From the NCBI GenBank assembly GCA_002779595.1, contig PEWF01000030.1, positions 1 through 5,513 on the forward strand: a stretch of DNA of 5,513 nt, read 5' to 3'. A program made the position numbers and the translations under genes. Position 1 is the stretch's first letter, and every line of letters begins with the position of its first letter. This DNA comes from an archaeon CG07_land_8_20_14_0_80_38_8. GTDB taxonomy: Archaea; Nanobdellota; Nanobdellia; Tiddalikarchaeales; Tiddalikarchaeaceae. Positions 1-5,513 of the stretch are shown here, in pieces. The notes under the pieces were generated by a model. It was not told the origin of the DNA. It ran no database searches and saw only the letters and a list, made by a program, of their open reading frames with translations.

Positions 1-1
1 A

Positions 2-9
2 GGGTTGAG
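2..9 (+). promoter_or_regulatory. Possible ribosome binding site of scpA
   Basis: The purine-rich stretch GGGTTGAG ends 5 bases before the TTG start at 15. It resembles the archaeal Shine-Dalgarno core GGTGA with one extra base. It supports a TTG start because an in-frame TGA lies at 6-8 and no in-frame ATG or GTG occurs near the conserved N-terminus. The match is imperfect and the upstream sequence is not available, so this is only moderately likely. Confidence 0.35.
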
Positions 10-14
10 CTACC

Positions 15-761
15 TTGGATGATTTGCAGATATACGAATTAATATTAAGCAAGGATTTCACATGGGAAGGGCTGTTAAGGGACATAGTCAAGAAAGAAAA
101 CATTAATCCGTGGGATATTGACGTTTCATTCCTTTCAAAAAAGTACCAGGAAGCATTGGCGCAGTTAAGCAATATTGACTTCAGATTAAGCGGGAAATTC
201 CTGCTCGCAGCGGCAATACTGCTGAAAATGAAAAGCGACAATTTCGAATTCGAAGACATATACAATGCTCAGACTATTGAATACTTTGACGACTTTTTTG
301 ACGACTTCCAATTGGATGAATTAACCACTGAGTTCAGGAACCAGGAATTAAAGCATTCATTCAGCACGTCAAAAGTGGGAGTTGATGCGCGGCTGCCGAG
401 AGACAGGATTAAGCCAATAAGTCTGGATGACTTGGTGGAAGCATTAAAAGACGCAATGGAAGTCAAGGAAAGAAGAATAGAAAGGAAAAAGGACTTAAAG
501 GAAAAACTGAATTACCATGCAGACGTAATAAAAATAGACATAACTGAGAAGATTAAGAATTTGTACGAAACAATAGTAAGTTTTTTCGACAATATGAGAA
601 GGGAGGAGATAATGTTCAAGGAATTAGTGCCTTCCAATGAGAAAATGGACATTTTATGGACGTTCGTGCCATTATTGCACTTAAATAATGAAGGAAAAAT
701 TGACGTGCATCAGAAGGTTCAGTTCGGCGAAATAAAAGTAAGGCGCCCGAAACCAGCATAA
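15..761 (+). CDS. scpA: Segregation and condensation protein A (ScpA), kleisin of the SMC complex
   Basis: ScpA is the kleisin that bridges the two SMC ATPase heads and, with ScpB, forms the cytoplasmic condensin-like complex that compacts and segregates the chromosome. The N-terminal family signature is clear: a Trp-containing helix (about residues 16-28), NPWDID at 31-36, then the hallmark run beginning DFRLSGKFLL at 55-64 and continuing to KMKS at 71-74, which forms the helices that contact the SMC neck. A long acidic, Asp/Phe-rich linker (about 75-107) and a charged helix (about 140-165) follow. The C-terminal winged helix (about 170-243) ends with LLHLNNEGKI and FGEIKVRR, the part that binds the SMC head cap. 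At 248 aa the length is normal. The start is TTG at 15, the first possible start after an in-frame stop at 6-8; a second TTG at 24 is the only close alternative. scpB follows after 33 bases. Confidence 0.95.
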   Translation: MDDLQIYELILSKDFTWEGLLRDIVKKENINPWDIDVSFLSKKYQEALAQLSNIDFRLSGKFLLAAAILLKMKSDNFEFEDIYNAQTIEYFDDFFDDFQLDELTTEFRNQELKHSFSTSKVGVDARLPRDRIKPISLDDLVEALKDAMEVKERRIERKKDLKEKLNYHADVIKIDITEKIKNLYETIVSFFDNMRREEIMFKELVPSNEKMDILWTFVPLLHLNNEGKIDVHQKVQFGEIKVRRPKPA

Positions 762-762
762 A

Positions 763-769
763 TTTAAAA
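763..769 (+). promoter_or_regulatory. Possible TATA box (box A) for scpB
   Basis: TTTAAAA lies in the 33-base gap just after the scpA stop and is centred about 29 bases before the scpB ATG. This is where an archaeal TATA box would sit for a transcript that starts at or very near the ATG. No Shine-Dalgarno-like sequence lies before that ATG. The match to the archaeal box A consensus is weaker than at the next two genes, and scpB may also be read through from scpA. Confidence 0.4.
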
Positions 770-780
770 CAATGCGTTTA

Positions 781-793
781 ATTATTTAATAAT
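781..793 (+). repeat. 13-base A/T palindrome just before the scpB start
   Basis: ATTATT-T-AATAAT is a perfect inverted repeat with a one-base centre, ending one base before the scpB ATG at 795. Its position between the candidate TATA box and the start codon would overlap the transcription start site, so it could be an operator. It is made only of A and T in an A/T-rich gap, so chance is a serious alternative. Confidence 0.3.
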
Positions 794-794
794 C

Positions 795-1286
795 ATGGAT
801 TCAAACCTTAAAAGAAGAGTGGAAGCATTCCTTTTCATAATCAGCAAGGGACTGAAAATTCATGAATTAGCCGAGAAGACAGGGGCAAGCGAGAAAGACG
901 TTCTCGCCATAGTAAGCGAGTTAAGGGATGAATACAAGGCAAGAAGCAGCGCTTTCAACATTATAAACTTCAACGAATTATACAGGATGACTGTTGACAG
1001 GAACTTAATCAACGGATTGAACGAATTAGTGCCTGACGAATTCAGCAAATCAGTAATCAAAACCCTGAGCGTTATTGCATGGAAACAAGGCATAACGCAG
1101 AGCGAAGTCGTAAGAATCAGGGGCAACAAATCATACGCTCATATTGAGCAATTAATACAATTAGGGTTCATAAACGCGGAGCCGTACGGCAGAACAGCAA
1201 AATTAAACCTTGCGAACAAGTTTTTCGAATACTTTGACATTAACAAAGGAGAGGAAAAATTTATATTTAAACAATTTAATGAGTAG
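795..1286 (+). CDS. scpB: Segregation and condensation protein B (ScpB)
   Basis: ScpB dimerises and wraps around the ScpA kleisin, completing the SMC-ScpA-ScpB complex that acts on the chromosome in the cytoplasm. The family's two winged helices are visible. The first (about 5-70) opens with a VEAFLF-type helix followed by a KIHELAEKTGAS helix-turn-helix. The second (about 84-148) contains the best family signature, TLSVIAWKQGITQSEV at 90-105 followed by IRGNKSYAHI at 108-117 and LIQLGFI at 120-126, with GRTAKLNL as the wing. A short tail, KFIFKQFNE, ends the protein. The length of 163 aa is at the short end of normal, typical of forms without a long C-terminal extension. ATG 795 is the first start after an in-frame TAA at 765-767. 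The PRC-barrel gene begins 8 bases after its stop, and that gene's likely TATA box lies inside the last codons of scpB. Confidence 0.94.
   Translation: MDSNLKRRVEAFLFIISKGLKIHELAEKTGASEKDVLAIVSELRDEYKARSSAFNIINFNELYRMTVDRNLINGLNELVPDEFSKSVIKTLSVIAWKQGITQSEVVRIRGNKSYAHIEQLIQLGFINAEPYGRTAKLNLANKFFEYFDINKGEEKFIFKQFNE
1260..1269 (+). promoter_or_regulatory. Likely TATA box for the PRC-barrel gene, inside the scpB 3' end
   Basis: TTTATATTTA closely matches the archaeal box A (TTTATATA-like); its core is centred about 31 bases before the ATG at 1295. An A-rich purine stretch (GAGGAAAAA, 1251-1259) directly precedes it, as expected for a TFB recognition element. The box lies within codons for the last residues of ScpB, so one stretch of DNA would serve as both coding sequence and promoter. 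The coding explanation (Phe, Ile, Phe and Lys codons) cannot be excluded. Confidence 0.5.
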
Positions 1287-1294
1287 GATTAACA

Positions 1295-1579
1295 ATGTTA
1301 AAAGTGAAGAGTTTAAACGATACTTGCGGAAGAAAAGTTTACACGGAAACAGGCGATTACTTCGGCGATATTGAGGAAGCATTTGTGCAGAACAATAAAA
1401 TCCACAGCTGGAAGATTAAATCCACAGATAATTCAACAATTTCAAAAATGATGGCAGGAGCGAAAGGAGTTATTGTCCCGCAGCCATTGCTCAAAGCAAT
1501 AGGGGATATTGTAATAATCTCAAAATCTGCAATGTCATCCTTTAGCGAAGAAACTGAAACGCAGGAACAAACAGAGTAA
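1295..1579 (+). CDS. Small PRC-barrel domain protein
   Basis: This 94-aa protein is one PRC-barrel domain with a short tail. The N-terminal part has the usual pattern of a Leu-x-x-x-x-Gly-x-x-Val-Tyr start (residues 7-16), a turn TGDYFGDIEEAF at 19-30 and a strand at 35-42. The C-terminal half has the typical closing element GVIVPQPLLKAIGDIVII at 58-75. The last 15 or so residues are Ser/Glu/Thr-rich, acidic and probably disordered. There is no signal peptide or membrane segment. PRC barrels are small beta-barrel adaptor modules; in haloarchaea such stand-alone proteins (CdpB) take part in FtsZ/SepF-based cell division. That role is inferred here from size, lineage and position beside scpAB; other PRC proteins act in RNA processing or have unknown roles. 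ATG 1295 is the first start after an in-frame TGA at 1280-1282. A weak AGGA (1285-1288) lies 6 bases before it, and a likely TATA box lies at 1260-1269. Confidence 0.85.
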   Translation: MLKVKSLNDTCGRKVYTETGDYFGDIEEAFVQNNKIHSWKIKSTDNSTISKMMAGAKGVIVPQPLLKAIGDIVIISKSAMSSFSEETETQEQTE

Positions 1580-1582
1580 AAT

Positions 1583-1590
1583 TTTATAAA
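1583..1590 (+). promoter_or_regulatory. Likely TATA box for the lonB operon
   Basis: TTTATAAA is a good archaeal box A match, itself an 8-base palindrome, lying just past the stop of the PRC gene and centred about 30 bases before the lonB ATG. It is preceded by A-rich sequence. No Shine-Dalgarno sequence lies before lonB, so a leaderless or very short-leader transcript is likely. The T-rich stretch that follows (1591-1602) could also help end the upstream transcript, but no stem is present. It is the only candidate promoter seen for lonB-tldD-tldE. Confidence 0.6.
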
Positions 1591-1600
1591 TTGTTTAATT

Positions 1601-1618
1601 TTACTAATACTTACTAAT
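1601..1618 (+). repeat. Tandem TTACTAAT repeats at the lonB transcription/translation start
   Basis: TTACTAAT occurs at 1601-1608 and again at 1611-1618, start to start exactly 10 bases, that is one helical turn. The second copy runs into the ATG of lonB. They lie downstream of the TATA box, where a bound protein would block transcription initiation. This suggests a possible operator for the protease operon, but the copies are short and A/T-rich, so chance remains possible. Confidence 0.3.
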
Positions 1619-3539
1619 GCCTAAAACTTATCCTGAATTAAATTTTGAAACAACTGAAGAAGTTGAAGTCAGCGACAAAATCATAGACCAGGTTATAGGG
1701 CAGGACAGGGCAGTTGAAATTATAAAAAAGGCAGCAAGCCAGAGAAGGAATGTCATATTAATCGGCGAGCCCGGAACCGGCAAAAGCATGCTCGGAATGG
1801 CATTAAGCGAGTTATTGCCTAAAGCGGAATTAGTTGACATATTATGCCTGCCGAACAATTATGACGAGAATAACCCAAAAATAAAGACAGTGCCTGCAGG
1901 CACAGGCAGGAAAATAATGAATTCAATGCCTACTCCTTCAGCGCTTGCAGGAAACGACAACAACATGCTGTACATCATGTTCATAATTTTCGGGGTGTTA
2001 AGCATAGGGTACGGCGTAGTGAATTACTTCTTTTTGTCCAATGAAAGCGACGTGCTGCAGGCAGCTAACAGGATAAGCTTCACATTCTTCGTGACAATAT
2101 TCGTATTAGGGGTAATGGCAATTTACGCACTAAGCAAAGGATTAAGCCAGAGAATGGTGAAAATTTTAAAGCCGAAATTAATAGTTGACAATTCCAAAAA
2201 AGACACTGCGCCGTTCGTTGACGCGACAGGCTCGCACGAAGGAGCCTTGCTCGGCGACGTGAGGCATGACCCCTTCCAGAGCGGGGGATTAGGCACTCCA
2301 GCGCATGAGAGGGTGGAAGCAGGGGCAATCCACAAAGCGCACAAAGGAGTATTATTCATAGATGAGATAGCAACACTGCGAGCAGACAGCCAGATAAACT
2401 TGTTGACTGCAATGCAGGAGAAAAAGTTGCCAATAACTGGCAGGAGCGAGAGAAGCGCTGGAGCAATGGTAAAAACAGAGCCAGTGCCGTGCGATTTCAT
2501 ATTAGTGGCTGCAGGCAATGTTGAAAGCTTCTTCAAGCACATGCACCCGGCGTTAAGAAGCAGGATAAGAGGATACGGCTACGAAATTTACATAAATGAC
2601 ATGATGGAAGACAATGAAGAGAACAGGAAGCAATTCGCAAGATTCGTAGCGCAGGAAGTGAGAAAAGAAAAAGGCAACATACCCCACATGAACAGGGATG
2701 CAGTAATAGAGGTTCTAAAAGAATCCAGAAGAAGAAGCGGAAGAAAAAACAAGCTGACATTAAAACTCCGTGAGATAGGAGGGCTAATCAGGGTGGCAGG
2801 GGATATTGCAAATGATAAAGGCGACAAAGTAATCACTCCGGAACATATTGAACAGGCAAAAACTTTGGCAGTCAGCCTTGAAAAACAAATAGTTGACAAA
2901 GCCATTGAACAAAACAAGGAATACAGCATAATCTTGAACTCGGGCAGCGAAATCGGAAGAGTAAACGGCTTGGCAGTCCTTGGAACAGGAGGGGATGCAG
3001 GATTGGTAATGCCAATAGAAGCAGTCGTAACTCCAACGAGCAAGGAAGGCACAAGCGAAGTAATAGCAACAGGCAAATTAGGGGAAATAGCGCAGGAAGC
3101 AGTGAAGAACGTATTTGCGGTAATCAAGAAATACAAAGGAGGGGAAGTAAAGCAGAGATATGACACTCATATACAATTCGTGATGTCATACTCAGGAGTT
3201 GAAGGCGACAGCGCATCAATATCTATTGCAACAGCTGTAATCAGCGCGCTGGAAAATTTGCCAGTGAGGCAGGATACTGCAATGACAGGAAGCCTGAGCG
3301 TGAGGGGTGAAGTCCTGCCAATAGGCGGAATAAACGCTAAAATAGAAGCTGCAATTGATGCAGGAATGAAAAGAGTAATAGTCCCGAAATTAAACGTTGG
3401 AGACATAATACCTTCGCTGAAAAAGTCAGCAGTGGAAATAATACCTGTTGAAAACATAAGCAACGTAATGCATTATGCCCTCACAGCATCCAAAAAATCA
3501 AAATTAATAGTTGACAAAGTCAAGAAAATAATAAGATGA
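1617..3539 (+). CDS. lonB: Archaeal Lon protease (LonB type), membrane-anchored and ATP-dependent
   Basis: LonB is a hexameric AAA+ protease fixed to the inner face of the membrane, where it unfolds and degrades damaged, misfolded and regulatory proteins. The AAA+ module has Walker A GEPGTGKS at residues 50-57, Walker B LFIDE at 246-250, sensor-1 Asn at about 301 (AAGN) and candidate Arg fingers in LRSRI (314-316). Between Walker A and Walker B are two hydrophobic segments (about 117-140 and 153-172), the membrane anchor typical of archaeal LonB. The C-terminal protease domain (about 430-620) carries the catalytic dyad: Ser532 in EGDSAS and Lys575 in GGINAKIE, 43 residues apart as in other Lon proteases. 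The GDSAS form is the LonB variant, and there is no N-terminal LonA-type substrate domain. At 640 aa it is full length with all key residues present. ATG 1617 is the first start after an in-frame TAA at 1605-1607. Its TGA overlaps the ATG of tldD. Confidence 0.97.
   Translation: MPKTYPELNFETTEEVEVSDKIIDQVIGQDRAVEIIKKAASQRRNVILIGEPGTGKSMLGMALSELLPKAELVDILCLPNNYDENNPKIKTVPAGTGRKIMNSMPTPSALAGNDNNMLYIMFIIFGVLSIGYGVVNYFFLSNESDVLQAANRISFTFFVTIFVLGVMAIYALSKGLSQRMVKILKPKLIVDNSKKDTAPFVDATGSHEGALLGDVRHDPFQSGGLGTPAHERVEAGAIHKAHKGVLFIDEIATLRADSQINLLTAMQEKKLPITGRSERSAGAMVKTEPVPCDFILVAAGNVESFFKHMHPALRSRIRGYGYEIYINDMMEDNEENRKQFARFVAQEVRKEKGNIPHMNRDAVIEVLKESRRRSGRKNKLTLKLREIGGLIRVAGDIANDKGDKVITPEHIEQAKTLAVSLEKQIVDKAIEQNKEYSIILNSGSEIGRVNGLAVLGTGGDAGLVMPIEAVVTPTSKEGTSEVIATGKLGEIAQEAVKNVFAVIKKYKGGEVKQRYDTHIQFVMSYSGVEGDSASISIATAVISALENLPVRQDTAMTGSLSVRGEVLPIGGINAKIEAAIDAGMKRVIVPKLNVGDIIPSLKKSAVEIIPVENISNVMHYALTASKKSKLIVDKVKKIIR
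3536..3539 (+). other. ATGA stop-start overlap joining lonB and tldD
   Basis: The tldD ATG (3536-3538) shares bases with the lonB TGA (3537-3539). The preceding bases (AAGAAAATAATAAG) lack a Shine-Dalgarno match and no TATA-like box is evident nearby. Translation of tldD therefore most likely depends on ribosomes that finish lonB, which would couple the amounts of the two proteins. Confidence 0.8.
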
Positions 3540-4897
3540 ACCCTGAATCATTAATAAAAAGCTTCGAAAACAAGGCAGAATTAGTGGAATACTACGAATC
3601 AATTCTTAACAAGGAAGTAATATCCCAGAATAATAATGAATTAAAAACATTCATCAAATCAAGAGGGGAATCATACAGTGCAAGAATGCTCGTGAACGGC
3701 GCATGGGGATACGCAGCCACTAACAACAAAAAAGATTTAATAAAAATTTTCAACACCTGCCACAAATTAGCCAGCAACGCCTCAGTAATCAAAAAGAACA
3801 GGACAAAGATGAAAGAACTGGAAATTAATCACGACAACATAGTCTCAAAAATAAAAACCAACCCTTTCGAAATAAGCGACGAGGACAAGATTAATTTCCT
3901 GAAAAATTTCAACAAAAGTTTCCAGTCAAAGGAACTGAAAAATGCAGAAACTTTCATAGCATTCAGCAATGCCCAGAAAAAATACACGAACTCCTTAGGA
4001 GCAGACGTTTCACAAAACGACACTTACTCAAGATTAATGAGCATAATAATCGGCGGCAAGGACTTAACGCAGGCTCACATGACACTGTCAGCAAAGAAAG
4101 GATACGAGTTAATACAAAAACTTGACTGCCAATCAGAAGCAGGAAAATTAGAGGAAAAATTAAAAAGAATAATCAATGCAGGAAACGTGAAACCAGGGAT
4201 TTACAATTTAGTAATAGATTCAATACTTGGAGGCACATTCTTCCACGAAGCATTAGGGCACGCATTAGAAGCAGACGCTTACAAGGAAAAAAGCACGTGC
4301 GTTTCAATGAACGAGCAAATAAGCAATGAGGGCTTGACAGTTTATGACGACCCGACAATACCGTACTCATGGGGCTCTTACTCTTATGACGATGAAGGCA
4401 TAAAAAGCAAGCCAAGCCTGTTAGTGGACAAAGGCAAAGTAATCAATTTCATCAATGACACAGCATCCTATTTTGACGTTCCCGGCTTGAAAAAAACCGC
4501 GAACGCGAGATTTGACAGCCCCTGCAATCTGCCAATACCAAGAATGAGCAATACAGTAGTAAAATCAGGCAATTACTCAGAGGAAGAATTATTCCAGAAA
4601 ATTAAAAACGGATTATTCGTGAAAGGATTCTACGGCGGAGCAGTGGAGCCGTTAACCGGAATTTTCAGCTTCAAAGCAGAAGAAGCAGTAATAATTGAAA
4701 ACGGGAAATTAACAAAGTCATTAAAAGGTGTGAATTTAAGCGGTGATTTGAAGAAATTATTAAAAAATTTGAAAGGAGTCGGAAAAGAAGCAAAATCTGA
4801 ATGGCACGGCGGAATGTGCGGCAAGAAAGGGCAAAGCGTTCCAGTATCCGAGAAAGTTCCTCCAGTATTAGTTGAAGGTGTAAGCGTTGGAAATTAA
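3536..4897 (+). CDS. tldD: TldD family zinc metalloprotease subunit
   Basis: TldD is the catalytic, metal-binding half of the TldD/TldE heterodimer, a cytoplasmic protease whose active site lies in a closed chamber and accepts unfolded or short peptides. In bacteria it matures microcin B17 and degrades the CcdA antitoxin; archaeal substrates are largely unknown. The HExxxH metal site is clear at residues 237-242 (HEALGH, followed by LEAD), and the likely third ligand is Cys428 in GGMCGKKGQ near the C-terminus. Other family landmarks are YDDPTIPYSWGSYSYDDEG (about 270-290), the ARFDSP...PRMSNTVV segment (about 324-343) and FYGGAVEPLTGIFSF (about 364-378). At 453 aa it is full length. There is no signal peptide or membrane segment. 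ATG 3536 is the first start after an in-frame TGA at 3512-3514 and overlaps the lonB stop by 4 bases. The partner gene tldE begins inside its 3' end. Confidence 0.95.
   Translation: MNPESLIKSFENKAELVEYYESILNKEVISQNNNELKTFIKSRGESYSARMLVNGAWGYAATNNKKDLIKIFNTCHKLASNASVIKKNRTKMKELEINHDNIVSKIKTNPFEISDEDKINFLKNFNKSFQSKELKNAETFIAFSNAQKKYTNSLGADVSQNDTYSRLMSIIIGGKDLTQAHMTLSAKKGYELIQKLDCQSEAGKLEEKLKRIINAGNVKPGIYNLVIDSILGGTFFHEALGHALEADAYKEKSTCVSMNEQISNEGLTVYDDPTIPYSWGSYSYDDEGIKSKPSLLVDKGKVINFINDTASYFDVPGLKKTANARFDSPCNLPIPRMSNTVVKSGNYSEEELFQKIKNGLFVKGFYGGAVEPLTGIFSFKAEEAVIIENGKLTKSLKGVNLSGDLKKLLKNLKGVGKEAKSEWHGGMCGKKGQSVPVSEKVPPVLVEGVSVGN
4875..4880 (+). promoter_or_regulatory. Ribosome binding site that fixes the tldE TTG start
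   Basis: AAGGTG lies inside the last codons of tldD, 6 bases before the TTG at 4887. It matches the archaeal Shine-Dalgarno core GGTG at good spacing. Together with an in-frame TAA at 4881-4883, it makes TTG 4887 the best start for tldE; the next in-frame ATG, at 5094, would remove conserved N-terminal sequence. Confidence 0.65.
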
Positions 4898-5513
4898 CAC
4901 GAGCATAATAAAAAACAAGCACCCCAATATAGAATGGGAGATTGCGGTAAGCGAAGCAATAACTGAAAGCGTGGAAATTGACAACAGGGAATTAGGAACG
5001 CCAGTCAGCGCTTCAACAAAAGCAGTAATAATCAGGGTAATCCTTGCAGACAACAGGACAGGAATAAGCATTGAAAGCAACCCAGAAAATTACATGGCAG
5101 TTTTTGAAAACGCGTTAAAAACAGCAAAAGCAACACCACCCAATAACACACGGGCTGATATTTCGCCAAGAATAACCCACTCAGCAGACAATAAAACATT
5201 CAGCAATTTCAATGAGGATGAATTATTCAGCAGCGCTGAAATAATGCGCTCAGAACTGGACAATAAAGCGCCGCTGCTCAATCTGAACGTTTCAAAAATG
5301 ATCAGCAAAGCGCAGTATTACAACAGCAATGGTTCAGACATAAAAGTTGAAGAGGACAATATTTCAGCGCAAATACAAATCGGGAAAAACCACAGGTTAG
5401 GGACAGCAGTTACTTCATTAAGGTTAAAAAAGCCGGATTTTAAAGCATTAGTCCGCGAAGCAATGGAATATTACAATTACAGCAAAAAATTAGCCAAAAT
5501 CAAGAGCGGGGAA
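4887..5513 (+). CDS. tldE: TldE/PmbA family protein (TldD partner), 5' part only
   Basis: The frame stays open from TTG 4887 to the window edge, giving 209 codons of a protein that is usually around 420-450 aa, so about half is present. TldE is the non-metal-binding partner of TldD; the two form the heterodimeric peptidase. The visible part is the N-terminal TldD/PmbA domain: IEWEIAVSEAITESVEIDN at about 15-33, a beta segment with KAVIIRVILADNRTGIS at 45-61, and further along a GTAVTSLRLKKPDFKALVREA segment that fits the PmbA middle domain. The N-terminus departs from the bacterial consensus, so the assignment rests on this pattern plus its place directly after tldD. The start is inferred from the Shine-Dalgarno sequence at 4875-4880 and the in-frame stop at 4881-4883. 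It overlaps tldD by 11 bases, implying coupled translation. The region that would show absence of metal ligands lies beyond the window. Confidence 0.88.
   Translation, partial: MEINTSIIKNKHPNIEWEIAVSEAITESVEIDNRELGTPVSASTKAVIIRVILADNRTGISIESNPENYMAVFENALKTAKATPPNNTRADISPRITHSADNKTFSNFNEDELFSSAEIMRSELDNKAPLLNLNVSKMISKAQYYNSNGSDIKVEEDNISAQIQIGKNHRLGTAVTSLRLKKPDFKALVREAMEYYNYSKKLAKIKSGE

Noticed and set aside
243..254. Perfect 12-base palindrome TTCGAATTCGAA inside scpA
   Set aside because: It is produced by alternating Phe (TTC) and Glu (GAA) codons in the acidic linker; coding explains it.
287..307. Tandem near-repeat of TTTGACGACTT in scpA
   Set aside because: It encodes a repeated Phe-Asp-Asp pattern in the acidic linker; no sign of a mobile or regulatory repeat.
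772..789. Tiny ORF (ATG at 772, five codons) in the scpA-scpB gap
   Set aside because: It is too short, has no Shine-Dalgarno sequence and overlaps the likely promoter region of scpB.
1890..1903. Perfect 14-base palindrome GTGCCTGCAGGCAC in lonB
   Set aside because: It lies in the conserved Val-Pro-Ala-Gly-Thr coding region, and one such palindrome is not surprising by chance in a window of this length.
1980..2135. Two hydrophobic segments inside lonB considered as a foreign insertion
   Set aside because: A two-segment membrane anchor between Walker A and Walker B is a standard feature of archaeal LonB, and base composition does not change there.
2123..3166. Long open frames on the minus strand opposite lonB (2123-2542 and 2588-3166)
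   Set aside because: They mirror the codon bias of lonB, encode Leu/Ser/Phe-rich low-complexity protein with no recognisable domain, and lie fully antisense to a conserved gene.
4671..5308. Minus-strand open frames over the tldD 3' end and tldE
   Set aside because: They are antisense shadows; the + strand frame from 4887 to the window end has clear TldE character.

Overview
The window reads as chromosomal DNA from an archaeon. The evidence is the LonB-type Lon protease with two membrane segments inside its ATPase domain, a short PRC-barrel protein, TATA boxes about 30 bases before start codons with almost no 5' leader, and ScpA/ScpB of archaeal character. The DNA is A/T-rich, purine-rich on the coding strand, and uses TTA (Leu), ATA (Ile) and AGA/AGG (Arg) heavily. 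Compact overlapping genes and this codon use would fit a small-genome (DPANN-like) archaeon, but that placement is inference and was not tested.

All six genes lie on the + strand with almost no intergenic space. From left to right they are scpA (15-761) and scpB (795-1286), the non-SMC partners of the condensin-like SMC complex; a 94-aa PRC-barrel protein (1295-1579); lonB, a membrane-anchored ATP-dependent protease (1617-3539); tldD (3536-4897); and tldE/pmbA, cut by the window end (4887-5513). There is no gap over 300 bases without a gene, and no tRNA, rRNA, CRISPR, insertion sequence or other sign of mobile DNA was seen.

Two functional modules sit side by side. The first is chromosome organisation and segregation (ScpA-ScpB, possibly preceded by smc outside the window) plus a PRC-barrel protein that could belong to the archaeal cell-division apparatus. 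The second is proteolysis: LonB unfolds and cuts proteins at the membrane, and the TldD/TldE metalloprotease pair is known to act on unfolded or short peptides. The lonB-tldD-tldE genes overlap (4 and 11 bases) and are almost certainly one translationally coupled operon.

Gene expression appears to follow two styles. scpB, the PRC gene and lonB each have an ATG start, a TATA-like box centred about 29-32 bases upstream and no convincing ribosome binding site, which suggests near-leaderless transcripts. scpA and tldE start with TTG preceded by Shine-Dalgarno-like purines, as expected for internal operon genes. Overall this is a conserved housekeeping region. The most interesting points are the gene neighbourhood (SMC partners next to a PRC-barrel protein; LonB coupled to TldD/TldE) and the start-site architecture, not an obviously new system.
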